Shown piece by piece: positions 28,001 to 36,801 of a DNA stretch of 64,000 nt (positions are counted from its first letter, which is position 1; every line of letters starts with the position of its first letter). Source of the stretch: Streptococcus halotolerans (GTDB lineage Bacteria; Bacillota; Bacilli; Lactobacillales; Streptococcaceae); contig NZ_CP014835.1 of NCBI RefSeq assembly GCF_001598035.1, forward strand, positions 1,773,001 to 1,837,000, read 5' to 3'. The position numbers were made by a program, and so were the translations under genes. A model generated the notes under the pieces. It was not told the DNA's origin. It saw only the letters and a list, made by a program, of their open reading frames with translations, and did not search any database.

Positions 28001-29545
28001 GAAGCTGCTGCAGAAAAAGCTGTTCAAGTGGCCGAAGGCGCTGCAAGATTAGCTGAAGCTAAGAAAATTGAAGCATTAACAGACAAAAAAGTCACTCAAC
28101 AAGAGAAAGATGAGGTTGATCAATTAAGTGCTGACGCAATGGCTAAAAAAGAAGCTGCAACTCCATTGGTAGAAACATTATCTGAAGGCGATAAAAAGGC
28201 AGAATTGGTAAAACGTCTGGCTGCAGTAAAACCCGTCACTGTTGAAGCCACTAAAGAAGATGATGACGCTAATCAGGAAAAACCACAACAACCAGAAGTA
28301 CCGCAAGTCCCAGACATGCCAAATGTTCCAGGGGCACCAAATGTTCCGGAAGCACCACAAAAACCAGAAATGCCAGAGCAACAGCCAGAACAACCGCAAG
28401 TCCCAGAAACACCGAAGGCACCAGAAGCACCAAAAGTGCCAGAAACACCGAAAGCGCCCGAAGCACCGAAGGCACCAGAAGCACCAGAAGCACCGGAGCA
28501 ACCGCAAGTGCCAGAACAACAGCCAGAAGCGCCGGAAAAACCTGAGATGCCAGAAACACCGAAAGCGCCCGAAGCACCGAAGGCACCAGAAGCACCGGAG
28601 CAACCGCAAGTGCCAGAACAACAGCCAGAAGCGCCGGAAAAACCTGAGATGCCAGAAACACCGAAAGCGCCCGAAGCACCGAAGGCACCGGAAGTACCAG
28701 AAGTACCAGAGACACCGGAAGCACCGAAGGTCCCAGACATGCCAAATGTTCCGGAAGTACCACAAAAGCCTGAAATGCCAGAGCAACAACCGGAGCAACC
28801 GCAAGTGCCAGAACAACAACCAGAAGTGCCCGAAGCACCGAAGGCACCGGAAGTACCAGAAGTACCAGAGACACCGGAAGCACCGAAGGTCCCAGACATG
28901 CCAAAAGTTCCGGAAGTACCACAAAAGCCTGAAAAGCCAGAGCAACAACCGGAGCAACCGCAAGTGCCAGAACAACAACCAGAAGTGCCCGAAGCACCGA
29001 AGGCGCCGCAGCAACCAGAAGCACCAAAAGTGCCGGAGCAACCGGAAACACCAGACGCACCGCAAGTCCCAGAAACACCGGAGGCACCGGAGCAACCGCA
29101 ACAACCAGAAGTACCGGAAATACCGAAGGCACCGGAAGCACCGAAGGTCCCAGACATGCCAAAAGTTCCGGAAGTACCACAAAAGCCTGAAATGCCAGAG
29201 CAACAACCGGAGCAACCGGAAACTGATAAGTCTCAAGCGGAACCAAAAGTTGCCGGAAGACCTGATGTCAAGAAGCCTGAAATGAATCCAAAAGTTGATG
29301 ATTCAGAAAAAGTCCGTTCAGCTAAGAGAGGTCAAACAGTCCTCCCAACAGGAACGAAATCTCCTGAACGAGTGACGTCACCACAATTAGTTAAGAAATC
29401 AATACCATCTCAAACAAGGAGTGAAGAGAGCCTACCAAGGACAGGTGAGAGAGGTAATCAATTAGCAGCCGTTTATGGTGGTACAGCCATTGCCTTAGCT
29501 GCCTTGTTTAGTTCTAGAAAACGTAAAAGAGATCGTGAAGAATGA
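25034..29545 (+). CDS. YSIRK-signal, LPXTG cell-wall-anchored helical repeat protein
   Basis: A 1503-residue surface protein. Residues 1-40 form a YSIRK-type signal peptide (FSIRKYSFGAASVLLG), usual for septal export in streptococci. Residues about 120-735 and 885-1080 hold about eight alpha-helical modules of roughly 90 residues (AAE.A...L, then DK..VD.LN...T.KK, then LVE.L...KRL..V). Four modules end in an acidic VND.N.NG.PD loop. An acidic Ser/Asp/Glu linker separates modules six and seven. A Pro/Glu stalk built of PEAP, PEVP and PEQQP units runs about 1085-1395. The sorting signal is LPRTG at 1467-1471, a hydrophobic segment and RKRKRDREE. The ATG at 25034 has GGAGGT. An adhesin or host-protein binder is likely; the ligand is unknown. 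Confidence 0.85.
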   Translation: MFLNQKQRFSIRKYSFGAASVLLGTVLLGLAGPEVSADNVQQETVEQFSSADNVAQSKSGSSAMEAVAKEPVSETAPETTTPVDTVAETTEMSEIQNQEMARAALADEEMANSFSSPNALQGERAALEEEQQALTAAIEAVEAAEGALENLKHRLVELKRDGVINPTEKSEVDRMNEEVKSLKQGALPLVEKLPQDERRNGLQMRLDNIIPIEVEVNDKNYNYRPDDIEAALDEAENAIVSAETAEKTGDAEQIKEKKDLATSLVKKVEASVNNDIENYPEIKNFNERLNVIKTPEVSDADKEMSDEPELSDESKTDKEEIDWEAENNAFQAAKDAIRDAEAALKAVETKIAELKAADGPISPADKKEVERLNNELTKTKKAAWDLVQELKNDSFKNSLMEALNGINLTERPEMGDAKKEQNDQPIDDDSVAKVVPETDKEDANKVAEAEKAVQAAEAAAKAAEAKKARLSEGKIIKESDKREVDRLNTETTTKKTLAKLKIDDVKDPDKKKPLEDRLNQIQITSVDVNDENDNGILDSVEKAKEEATAKAAVSAAEEAIQKLKAKLQEDKAISKADKKEFEALNEEITTKKKIAEPLVEKLSEGTIKEDLKERLQKVQPIDITVNDADNNGVPDLQDQQVTAAKEVVKSVEKLGKDAETKKNDIASDKIVTQAEKDQLDKLNALITEQKRVVSSFIDKLPHEKTRAELQKRLDAVTTQIVQVTDKKDAAEIEKGTDEDIKQDDNKDNGKGAEPGTRKDSESNTGNNDDEGISSNTEQDIKKDVAPDVTPDTGKVPQIDSKEGSEVAPEQGSEDSTSKDTEKDVAPEIKQDSESESGNTSEEGTESNVEKDSKKDVVPDTKPEVGKDIQKDSEEANTKPDGEDASKQADLAAAEAAVKAAEEAAQVGLAKKATVEADKAVSQVEKDALDKLNSDTKGKKDKATLMVEDLPTSPKKTELEKRLAAVQESKVEVNDRNNNGKPDDEDKAAEEAAAEKAVQVAEGAARLAEAKKIEALTDKKVTQQEKDEVDQLSADAMAKKEAATPLVETLSEGDKKAELVKRLAAVKPVTVEATKEDDDANQEKPQQPEVPQVPDMPNVPGAPNVPEAPQKPEMPEQQPEQPQVPETPKAPEAPKVPETPKAPEAPKAPEAPEAPEQPQVPEQQPEAPEKPEMPETPKAPEAPKAPEAPEQPQVPEQQPEAPEKPEMPETPKAPEAPKAPEVPEVPETPEAPKVPDMPNVPEVPQKPEMPEQQPEQPQVPEQQPEVPEAPKAPEVPEVPETPEAPKVPDMPKVPEVPQKPEKPEQQPEQPQVPEQQPEVPEAPKAPQQPEAPKVPEQPETPDAPQVPETPEAPEQPQQPEVPEIPKAPEAPKVPDMPKVPEVPQKPEMPEQQPEQPETDKSQAEPKVAGRPDVKKPEMNPKVDDSEKVRSAKRGQTVLPTGTKSPERVTSPQLVKKSIPSQTRSEESLPRTGERGNQLAAVYGGTAIALAALFSSRKRKRDREE
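28442..28998 (+). repeat. In-frame tandem repeats in the proline-rich stalk
   Basis: A unit of about 100-110 bp occurs at about 28442-28552 and 28553-28654, with a partial third start. A 159-bp unit at 28681-28839 is repeated at 28840-28998 with only two differences by eye. All are multiples of three, so the stalk can lengthen or shorten without frameshift. Confidence 0.85.
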
Positions 29546-29627
29546 TGACTGACTATTTTACAAGCTAGATTTTGAAGAATTGACATAATCAAAATGAAAC
29601 AGGTCAAGAAGTCTGGTTAAAGCTGCA

Positions 29628-29672
29628 AAAGCACCTCAACGTTAGGTATTCCTAGCTATTGAGGTGTTTTTC
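29628..29672 (+). terminator. Terminator of the LPXTG protein gene
   Basis: CACCTCAA (29632-29639) pairs with TTGAGGTG (29659-29666), followed by TTTTTC. Confidence 0.75.
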
Positions 29673-29985
29673 ATTATACTGGCCTTTTGACAACTTCGTC
29701 GGGTGATTTATAACGTAAGTGCCTAGCAACAGGCTTCGTTTGTCCTCTCTCTACCAATATACTGTTAGTGGATCATGGCTTTGGTGGGTACTATCCTGTC
29801 ACAATCGCTTGTTCCTTTGGAAGTTTCGTAGTCTCATCACTTTAAGAAGAAGGAAAATAGGGACCATTTTATCTACATCGATGTTGCCTTATCTGATTTT
29901 GGTTTCAATGAGTATCTCACATTGAATATTTTAAGTTACCCATTCTTTGATTGCTCTCTGTTATTGGCAATTTGAGCCGATTGCT
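29673..29985. other. Non-coding gap with possible gene debris
   Basis: No credible gene. The minus strand near 29690-29745 reads KPVARHLRYKSPDEVVKRP, which looks like the tail of some transposase, but without supporting sequence. A plus-strand frame of 68 codons lacks a ribosome site. Confidence 0.3.
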
Positions 29986-30022
29986 TTGACGAGTGAAACA
30001 TGTCTTATGCTATAATTAATTT
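29986..30022 (+). promoter_or_regulatory. Extended -10 promoter giving a leaderless fetA mRNA
   Basis: TGC followed by TATAAT (30011-30016), with TTGACG at 29986-29991 (19-bp spacer). Only six bases separate the -10 box from the ATG at 30023, so the A of ATG is the expected +1. There is no Shine-Dalgarno. Confidence 0.7.
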
Positions 30023-30679
30023 ATGTGTATTTTTAATGCTAATCAGTTAGCTTATCAAGTCGGTGATAAGTTAATTCTGAAAGATATTTCGTTCTCCGTT
30101 CAAGAGGGTGAGCGGGTAACGTTAGTGGGTCCTTCTGGGAGCGGTAAGAGCAGTCTATTGAAACTCTTATCAACGTTGGTGACGCCATCTTCTGGTGATA
30201 TTAGTTTTGAAGGTCGCTCGGTGATGACATTGAATCCTGTGGAGTATCGTCGTCAGGTTTCCTATTGCTTTCAGCAGCCTACCTTGTTTGGCAATACTGT
30301 TCGGGATAATATGGCCTTTCCTTTTGAGATTCGCCAGCTTCCATTTGATGAAAAGAAGGTCTTGAGTCAGCTTCCTCGAGTCAATTTAACGCCTAATCAT
30401 CTAGAACAAGACATCAAGGACTTGTCAGGTGGTGAAAAACAGCGTATTGCTCTATTGCGCAACCTACTTTTTGAACCAAAGGTCCTGTTACTTGATGAGG
30501 TGACTGCTGGTTTAGACAGTGCTACCAAGCGTCTAGTTAACAAGGTGATTGCCGATTATCACGCCAAGGGTCATACGATCATCGAAGTTACTCATGATGA
30601 GGAGGCAATTCAATCAGCTAGTCGTATCATTACCATCGAGAAAGGGGGATTAGTTGATGACAAGCGTATCCGTCAGTAA
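30023..30679 (+). CDS. fetA: ABC transporter ATP-binding protein, FetA/YbbL-like
   Basis: The 218-residue ATPase of a two-gene exporter. Walker A is GPSGSGKSS, the Q-loop is CFQQP, the signature LSGGEKQRIALLRNLL, and Walker B VLLLDEVTAGLD, followed by the switch His in EVTHDEEA. The partner gene overlaps by 23 nt and belongs to the UPF0014/FetB family. In E. coli, FetAB (YbbLM) exports iron and protects against oxidative stress; that role here is inferred. The gene appears leaderless, its ATG lying six bases after the -10 box. Confidence 0.85.
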   Translation: MCIFNANQLAYQVGDKLILKDISFSVQEGERVTLVGPSGSGKSSLLKLLSTLVTPSSGDISFEGRSVMTLNPVEYRRQVSYCFQQPTLFGNTVRDNMAFPFEIRQLPFDEKKVLSQLPRVNLTPNHLEQDIKDLSGGEKQRIALLRNLLFEPKVLLLDEVTAGLDSATKRLVNKVIADYHAKGHTIIEVTHDEEAIQSASRIITIEKGGLVDDKRIRQ

Positions 30680-31418
30680 TCTATCACTCGTTCTAGCCTT
30701 TGGCTTAGTGCTTTTAGCGGTTGGGCTCAGCGCTAAAGAAAAATTGGGTTTGGGTAAAGAGATTGCTATCGCTGTTGTGCGCACCGTTATCCAACTGGTC
30801 GTGGTTGGCTTTGTCTTGCAATACATTTTCCGAGTTAACAATATCTTGTTAACTGTTGCCATGGTCATGGTCATTATTTTTAATGCCAGTCGTCAAGCAC
30901 ACTCACGCAATCCTAATAGCAATAAACACTTATGGCAATCTTGGCTGGCGATTTTACTATCGACTACTATAACTTTAGGAATTCTGATAGCTTCAGGTGC
31001 CATCAAGGTTATACCCTCCCAGATCATCCCTATTTCGGGGATGATTGCCAGCAACTCCATGGTTGCCATCGGTCTAAGCTATCGAGCCGTGTACAGTCTG
31101 TTTACCGACCAACGTCAACAAGTTTTGGAAAAATTGGCTCTTGGTGCACCTGTCAAAATGGCTTCACTCTCTATTTTGCGACAAGCTATCAAAACAGGAG
31201 TACAGCCGACCGTCGACTCTGCTAAAACGGTTGGCCTAGTTAGCTTGCCAGGGATGATGTCAGGTTTGATGTTCGCAGGAGTAGACCCAGTCTATGCCAT
31301 CAAATACCAAATCATGGTTATGTTTATGCTGCTATCAGCCACGAGTTTGGGTTCTGTGATTGCCTCGTATTTTGCTTACAAAACTTATTTTAATGAACGT
31401 ATGCAGCTTGAATTTTAA
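30657..31418 (+). CDS. fetB: ABC exporter permease, FetB/UPF0014 family
   Basis: A 253-residue membrane permease with about seven hydrophobic segments. Family landmarks are RTVIQLVVVGFVLQYIF, VIPISGMIASNSMVAIGLSY, LALGAPVKMASLSILRQAIK and LVSLPGMMSGLMFAGVDP. It overlaps fetA; the ATG at 30657 follows AAAGGGGG, and an in-frame TTG sits one codon before it. With FetA it would form an iron (or other metal) efflux pump. Terminator follows. Confidence 0.87.
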   Translation: MTSVSVSNLSLVLAFGLVLLAVGLSAKEKLGLGKEIAIAVVRTVIQLVVVGFVLQYIFRVNNILLTVAMVMVIIFNASRQAHSRNPNSNKHLWQSWLAILLSTTITLGILIASGAIKVIPSQIIPISGMIASNSMVAIGLSYRAVYSLFTDQRQQVLEKLALGAPVKMASLSILRQAIKTGVQPTVDSAKTVGLVSLPGMMSGLMFAGVDPVYAIKYQIMVMFMLLSATSLGSVIASYFAYKTYFNERMQLEF

Positions 31419-31451
31419 TTTATCATGTCGCACCAAAAATACTAACGGAAG

Positions 31452-31475
31452 ACACGGCGATGGCCGTGTTTTTTT
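31452..31475 (+). terminator. Terminator of fetAB
   Basis: ACACGGC, short loop, GCCGTGT and a run of seven T. Confidence 0.9.
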
Positions 31476-31601
31476 GTTTGATTTATGATAAAATGATACG
31501 GATACTACAGTTTTGTACAAAATTGAGTTTGGTTCTTTGATAATCAGATTGAGTTTTGTAAAAAACAAGGTATCTAAAGATTCATGAGATGAGGTAAACA
31601 A

Positions 31602-33749
31602 ATGAGTAAACACGTTTTTGAAACGACTTTTGCTGGCAAACCTTTAGTGGTCGAAGTTGGCCAAGTGGCTAAGCAAGCTAATGGGGCTACAGTTGTTCGT
31701 TATGGTGAGTCAACAGTGCTAACAGCAGCTGTTATGTCTAAAAAAATGGCAACAGGTGATTTCTTCCCCCTTCAAGTCAACTACGAGGAAAAGATGTATG
31801 CTGCTGGGAAATTCCCGGGTGGTTTCAATAAGCGTGAGGGACGTCCATCAACAGATGCAACCCTAACGGCGCGTCTCATTGACCGTCCTATCCGTCCCAT
31901 GTTTGCAGAAGGGTTCCGTAACGAAGTTCAAGTGATCAACACGGTCCTTTCTTATGATGAGAATGCTAGCGCGCCGATGGCTGCGATGTTTGGGTCTTCA
32001 TTGGCACTTGCTATTTCAGATATTCCTTTCAAACGTCCCATCGCAGGTGTGCAAGTGGCTTATATTGATGGAGAATTTATCATCAATCCCGATAAGGCTC
32101 AAAAAGAAGCTTCTGCTCTTGAGTTGACGGTGGCTGGTACTAAAGAAGCCATCAATATGGTAGAGTCTGGTGCCAAAGAATTATCAGAAGACATCATGCT
32201 TGAGGCTCTTTTGAAAGGTCACCAAGCGATTCAAGAGTTAATCGCCTTCCAAGAAGAAATTGTCGCCGCAATCGGTAAAGAAAAAGCAGATGTGGAATTG
32301 CTTCAAGTTGACCCCGAAATCTTCAAGGAAATTAACGAGAAGTACTATGATGACTTGGCGCGTGCCGTCCAAGTGGAAGAAAAATTAGCGCGTCAAGAGG
32401 CAACTCATGAGGTCAAAGAGCAAGTTTTTGGAGAGTACACTACTCGTTACGCTGAAGATCCAGAATTTGAACGCATTTATCGTGATGTGGCTGAAACTTT
32501 GGAGCAAATGGAGCATGCGGAAGTTCGTCGTTTGATTACTGAAGACAAGATTCGTCCGGATGGTCGTCGCGTTGATGAAATCCGTCCATTGGAAGCGGAA
32601 ATTGACTTCTTGCCAAAAGTTCATGGCTCAGGTCTCTTTACACGTGGACAAACCCAAGCACTGTCAGTTTTGACGCTTGCACCGATGGGAGAAACACAGA
32701 TTGTTGATGGTTTAGATCCTGAGTACAAAAAACGCTTCTTACACCACTATAATTTCCCTCAATATTCTGTTGGAGAAACGGGCCGTTATGGAGCCGCAGG
32801 ACGTCGCGAGATTGGCCATGGTGCCCTTGGCGAGCGTGCGCTGGAGCAGGTCTTGCCAAGTTTGGAGGACTTTCCATACGCGATTCGCTTGGTAGCAGAA
32901 GTCTTGGAGTCAAATGGTTCATCATCGCAAGCTTCCATTACAGCTGGTACCTTAGCCCTCATGGCCGGTGGTGTTCCCATTAAAGCTCCGGTTGCGGGGA
33001 TTGCCATGGGTCTCATCTCAGATGGTACTAACTATACAGTCCTAACCGATATTCAAGGTTTGGAAGACCATTTTGGTGACATGGACTTTAAAGTGGCTGG
33101 AACTCGTGACGGTATTACAGCTCTTCAAATGGATATTAAAATCGAAGGTATTACGCCGCAAATCCTTGAAGAAGCTTTGGCGCAAGCCAAAAAAGCGCGC
33201 TTTGAAATCCTTGACGTTATCGAAGGAGCTATTGCTGCACCACGTCCACATTTGGCACCGACAGCACCCAAGATTGATACCATCAAGATTGATGTGGATA
33301 AAATCAAGGTTGTTATCGGTAAAGGTGGCGAAACGATTGATAAAATCATCGCTGAAACAGGTGTTAAGATTGATATCGACGAAGAAGGAAATGTTTCCAT
33401 CTACTCTTCAGACCAAGATGCTATTGATAAAGCCAAAGAAATCATCGCTGGTTTAGTTCGTGAAGCTAAAGTTGGCGAACTCTATCATGCCAAAGTGGTT
33501 CGTATTGAAAAATTTGGTGCTTTTGTTAACCTTTTTGACAAGACAGATGCTCTTGTTCACATTTCAGAGATTGCTTGGACACGTACCAATCGTGTAGAAG
33601 ACGTGCTTGAAGTTGGTGAAGAAGTGGATGTCAAGATCATTAAAGTTGACGAAAAAGGTCGCATTGATGCCTCTATGAAGGCTTTGGTGCCACGTCCGAA
33701 ACCAGTCAAAAAACCTGAAGAAAAGTCTTCAGATAAAAAGGAAAGCTAA
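31602..33749 (+). CDS. pnp: Polynucleotide phosphorylase
   Basis: A 3'-5' phosphorolytic exoribonuclease of the RNA degradation machinery, 715 residues. Two RNase PH domains ([29 protein letters not shown] is the first phosphate/RNA site region, quoted in part; second core with GLFTRGQTQ, then [20 protein letters not shown]), a KH domain near 555-615 ([18 protein letters not shown]) and a C-terminal S1 domain ([16 protein letters not shown]). AUG preceded by GAGGT. It heads a run of close genes: SseB-like, cysE, small membrane protein, cysS and mrnC. No strong promoter could be assigned in the 125-bp leader. Confidence 0.98.
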   Translation: MSKHVFETTFAGKPLVVEVGQVAKQANGATVVRYGESTVLTAAVMSKKMATGDFFPLQVNYEEKMYAAGKFPGGFNKREGRPSTDATLTARLIDRPIRPMFAEGFRNEVQVINTVLSYDENASAPMAAMFGSSLALAISDIPFKRPIAGVQVAYIDGEFIINPDKAQKEASALELTVAGTKEAINMVESGAKELSEDIMLEALLKGHQAIQELIAFQEEIVAAIGKEKADVELLQVDPEIFKEINEKYYDDLARAVQVEEKLARQEATHEVKEQVFGEYTTRYAEDPEFERIYRDVAETLEQMEHAEVRRLITEDKIRPDGRRVDEIRPLEAEIDFLPKVHGSGLFTRGQTQALSVLTLAPMGETQIVDGLDPEYKKRFLHHYNFPQYSVGETGRYGAAGRREIGHGALGERALEQVLPSLEDFPYAIRLVAEVLESNGSSSQASITAGTLALMAGGVPIKAPVAGIAMGLISDGTNYTVLTDIQGLEDHFGDMDFKVAGTRDGITALQMDIKIEGITPQILEEALAQAKKARFEILDVIEGAIAAPRPHLAPTAPKIDTIKIDVDKIKVVIGKGGETIDKIIAETGVKIDIDEEGNVSIYSSDQDAIDKAKEIIAGLVREAKVGELYHAKVVRIEKFGAFVNLFDKTDALVHISEIAWTRTNRVEDVLEVGEEVDVKIIKVDEKGRIDASMKALVPRPKPVKKPEEKSSDKKES

Positions 33750-33751
33750 TC

Positions 33752-34498
33752 ATGGAAAGATTTAACATTGAGTTGGGCTTGGCCCTTCGTCAATTCATTG
33801 ACGAACCAGATAATTTTCTGCGTAGCATTGCCCTAGTCAATAGTATGCATCTGTATCCTGTTCTGGCTAGTTCAGAACCCTATGCCATTGCTATCGATGG
33901 GCAAAAGTTGACCCCTGTATTTACGAGTAAAGAGGACCTCGAGACATTTTGCCATGAACATCCGTCAGCTTCAAAACAGGCTTGGATTGAACGTTCAGCC
34001 TTAGATATTCTTGAAGAAGTGATTTTACATCAGTTGACAGGTTTGATTTTCAATGTTAAGAAAACAGGCGATTTTAGTAACTCAACGATTTTCCAATCGA
34101 GTGAGATGATTCAGTTTGTCAATACTTTTACAGAATTGATTAATGACATCATGAGTGATGACAATCAAGCTGCTGACTTGTTAGAAAAAGTCTATTTGGT
34201 ACCAGTCTTTATTTATCCCAAAGCGGATGGGACACATGAGCGACGTTTTCCGACGATGGCAAATGAACTGGACCAAAGTTTTGTGCCCGTCTTTTCAAGC
34301 CTGCCTCATTTTGCGGACTGGTATAACAATGAAGAATTCGGCTTGCCATTTAGAGAAATGGGTGGTTCAGTCTTTGTTTGGAAATTAGAAGAGATTCTTC
34401 AAAAAGATCGTCAAGAAGCTGGTGACACTTTAGGTGTTGTGGTTAATCCTTTAGCAGAACAGCAAGCGATTGTTGAGTGGGCAGGTATCACTCAATAA
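33752..34498 (+). CDS. SseB-family protein
   Basis: A 248-residue soluble protein with two copies of the SseB-like fold signature: YPVLASSEPYAIAIDGQ with LTPVFTSKEDLETF in the N-terminal half, and VYLVPVFIY with FVPVFSSLPHFADWY in the C-terminal half. The biochemical role of the family is unclear. It begins 2 bp after the pnp stop codon, with AAGGAAAG inside the pnp end as ribosome site, so it is co-translated with pnp. cysE follows after 68 bp. Confidence 0.75.
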   Translation: MERFNIELGLALRQFIDEPDNFLRSIALVNSMHLYPVLASSEPYAIAIDGQKLTPVFTSKEDLETFCHEHPSASKQAWIERSALDILEEVILHQLTGLIFNVKKTGDFSNSTIFQSSEMIQFVNTFTELINDIMSDDNQAADLLEKVYLVPVFIYPKADGTHERRFPTMANELDQSFVPVFSSLPHFADWYNNEEFGLPFREMGGSVFVWKLEEILQKDRQEAGDTLGVVVNPLAEQQAIVEWAGITQ

Positions 34499-34566
34499 GA
34501 AGGATATAAAAACGGCTAGGCTAATAAGGGTTTAGGATGAGATAAAAAAGGAAAAGGAGGACTGCT

Positions 34567-35190
34567 ATGGGCTGGTGGCGAAAATCAATCGATATTGTTA
34601 AAGAGTTAGACCCAGCGGCTCGTACGTCTTTAGAAGTGGTTCTTACTTATCCTGGTATCAAGGCTCTTGCAGCACATCGCCTTTCCCATTATTTATGGCG
34701 ACACGGGTTTAAATTGATTGCGCGGATGCACAGCCAATTTTGGCGATTTTGGACCAATATTGAAATCCATCCAGGGGCTGAGATCGCTCCTGGGGTTTTC
34801 ATTGATCACGGAGCTGGCTTGGTGATTGGTGAAACGGCACTGGTAGAGGAAGGTGTTATGCTCTATCATGGGGTGACGCTTGGCGGGACTGGAAAAGATA
34901 CTGGTAAAAGGCATCCAACCGTCCGCCGTGGTGCGCTGGTCTCTGCCCACTCTCAGGTTATTGGACCAGTTGAGATTGGCGAAAATGCTAAGGTCGGGGC
35001 TGGTGCCGTTGTGGTATCAGATGTCCCTGCAGATGTGACGGTGGTAGGTGTTCCTGCTAAGGTGGTTCGTGTGCACGGGAAAAAAGATGAATTAGTCAAC
35101 CATGCAGTTGAAGAGGACCGCAAGAGTCATTACTATGCTTCCAAAATGGAAGAAGCGGCGGATAAGAGTCATCAGTCATCCCACCTTTAA
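34567..35190 (+). CDS. cysE: Serine O-acetyltransferase
   Basis: Makes O-acetylserine from serine and acetyl-CoA, the first step of cysteine synthesis. The 207-residue protein has an N-terminal helical region (KELDPAARTSLEVVLTYPG, HRLSHYLW) and a left-handed beta helix with hexapeptide repeats (IHPGAEIAPGVFIDHGAGLV, quoted in part; GVTLGGTGKDTGKRHPTV; AKVGAGAVV; GVPAKVVR). AAAAGGAGG precedes the ATG. It sits two genes before cysS, linking cysteine synthesis and charging. No CysK gene is in this window. Confidence 0.97.
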   Translation: MGWWRKSIDIVKELDPAARTSLEVVLTYPGIKALAAHRLSHYLWRHGFKLIARMHSQFWRFWTNIEIHPGAEIAPGVFIDHGAGLVIGETALVEEGVMLYHGVTLGGTGKDTGKRHPTVRRGALVSAHSQVIGPVEIGENAKVGAGAVVVSDVPADVTVVGVPAKVVRVHGKKDELVNHAVEEDRKSHYYASKMEEAADKSHQSSHL

Positions 35191-35247
35191 GTCGCCTAAT
35201 CCACCGTAGCTAGTACATAGAAGGTGATTAAAAAAGGAGTATTAAAG

Positions 35248-35448
35248 ATGAAACGTTTTTTGAAGCTCAATGGTTTGTTTTTGCTTGCTTGTAGTTATCT
35301 TACCATCTTACTGTTACGCTTATTAACGAAACCATCAGTTGAAAAGGGCGATTTGTTTTTAACTGTTGTCTGTTTACTAGGGCTTGTATCAGGTGTTTGG
35401 ACCATGTACCGTAGAACCGCTATGCGAAAAAATAACAAGGAGAACTAA
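35248..35448 (+). CDS. Small two-helix membrane protein of unknown function
   Basis: A 66-residue protein with two hydrophobic segments (about 8-25 and 34-50) and a basic tail (YRRTAMRKNNKEN). AAGGAG lies 9 nt before the ATG at 35248; a longer in-frame start at 35224 has no ribosome site. Its stop codon directly abuts the GTG of cysS, and AAGGAG for cysS lies within its last codons, so translation is coupled. No family recognised. Confidence 0.7.
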   Translation: MKRFLKLNGLFLLACSYLTILLLRLLTKPSVEKGDLFLTVVCLLGLVSGVWTMYRRTAMRKNNKEN

Positions 35449-36801
35449 GTGATTAAAATTTACGATACCATGACGCGCAGTCTCCGTGACTTCGTGCCTT
35501 TAGAAGAAGGTAGAGTCAAGATGTATGTCTGCGGGCCAACGGTGTATAACTATATCCACATTGGAAATGCTCGCTCAACGGTGGCCTTTGATACGATTCG
35601 TCGTTATTTTGAATACCGTGGCTATCATGTTGATTACATTTCTAATTTCACTGATGTGGATGACAAAATCATCAAAGCGGCTAAGGAAGCGGGGATTTCT
35701 ACCAAAGAGCTGTCTGATAAGTTCATTGCGGCTTTTATGGAAGATACCGCTAAGCTAGGTGTTAAACCGGCTACCAAAAATCCTCGCGTTATCAACTACA
35801 TGGAGCAGATTATCGCCTTTGTGGAAACTCTTGTGGAAAAAGGCTTTGCTTACGAGTCACAGGGTGATGTGTATTTCCGTGTGGAAAAGTCGGAGAATTA
35901 TGCTAAATTAGCGAATAAAACGTTAGCTGATTTGGAAATCGGTGCTTCAGGTCGTACTGATGAGGAGACAGCCCGTAAGGAAAATCCAGTTGATTTTGCC
36001 CTTTGGAAATCTGCTAAAGATGGCGAAGTTTCTTGGGAAAGTCCTTGGGGAGCGGGTCGTCCAGGTTGGCATATCGAGTGTTCGGTGATGGCAACAGAGA
36101 TCTTAGGTGATACGATCGACATTCATGGTGGTGGGGCTGATTTGGAGTTTCCACACCATACTAATGAAATTGCCCAGTCTGAAGCTAAAACTGGTCATAC
36201 CTTTGCAAACTACTGGATGCACAATGGCTTTGTCAATGTGGATAACGAAAAAATGTCCAAGTCACTAGGCAACTTTGTGACAGTTCACGACATGTTGAAA
36301 ACAGTGGATGGTCAGGTGCTTCGTTTCTTCTTAGCGACGCAGCAGTACCGCAAGCCGGTTAACTTCACTGAAAAAGCCATCCATGATGCAGAAGTTAATC
36401 TTAAATATTTGAAGAATGCTTATCAACAGCCTATCCAAGAATCTGTGGATAAGAATGATTTTGAAACCTTCAAATCACAGTTTGTAGCAGCTATGGATGA
36501 TGATTTCAACAGTGCCAATGGCATTACGGTACTCTTTGATTTAGCCAAGTGGATTAATTCTGGTCATTACACTGTGACGATTAAAGAAGAATTTGCAGCT
36601 ATGCTGGCCGTTTTTGGCATTGTTTTCCGAGAAGAGGAAGACGAGGTTCTGGATGCTGATATCGAAGCTTTGATTGCAGAGCGGCAAGAAGCACGTGCCC
36701 ATAAAAATTTTGCGCGTGCAGATGCGATTCGTGATCAGTTGGCTGAGCAAGGGATAAAACTGTTAGATACTAAGGATGGTGTGAGGTGGACGCGTGACTA
36801 A
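35449..36801 (+). CDS. cysS: Cysteinyl-tRNA synthetase
   Basis: A class I aminoacyl-tRNA synthetase, 450 residues. Motifs: YVCGPTVYNYIHIGNARS (first zinc Cys and the HIGH-like HIGN), WHIECSVMA and FPHHTNEIAQSE (remaining zinc ligands), and EKMSKSLGNF (KMSKS loop). It starts with GTG at 35449, preceded by AAGGAG, right after the stop of the small membrane gene. Its 3' end overlaps mrnC by 8 nt, an arrangement also known in other firmicutes. Confidence 0.98.
   Translation: MIKIYDTMTRSLRDFVPLEEGRVKMYVCGPTVYNYIHIGNARSTVAFDTIRRYFEYRGYHVDYISNFTDVDDKIIKAAKEAGISTKELSDKFIAAFMEDTAKLGVKPATKNPRVINYMEQIIAFVETLVEKGFAYESQGDVYFRVEKSENYAKLANKTLADLEIGASGRTDEETARKENPVDFALWKSAKDGEVSWESPWGAGRPGWHIECSVMATEILGDTIDIHGGGADLEFPHHTNEIAQSEAKTGHTFANYWMHNGFVNVDNEKMSKSLGNFVTVHDMLKTVDGQVLRFFLATQQYRKPVNFTEKAIHDAEVNLKYLKNAYQQPIQESVDKNDFETFKSQFVAAMDDDFNSANGITVLFDLAKWINSGHYTVTIKEEFAAMLAVFGIVFREEEDEVLDADIEALIAERQEARAHKNFARADAIRDQLAEQGIKLLDTKDGVRWTRD

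Noticed and set aside
28178..29285. Long open frames on both strands across the proline-rich region
   Set aside because: They result from the repetitive, GC-richer, stop-poor Pro/Glu codons of the LPXTG protein. They have no ribosome sites and give low-complexity proteins.
29685..29750. Transposase tail on the minus strand (KPVARHLRYKSPDEVVKRP)
   Set aside because: Only about 20 residues, with stops upstream and no terminal repeat. Too little to call an element.
29719..29925. 68-codon plus-strand frame before fetA
   Set aside because: Ser/Leu-rich translation without motif, no Shine-Dalgarno, and located in debris.
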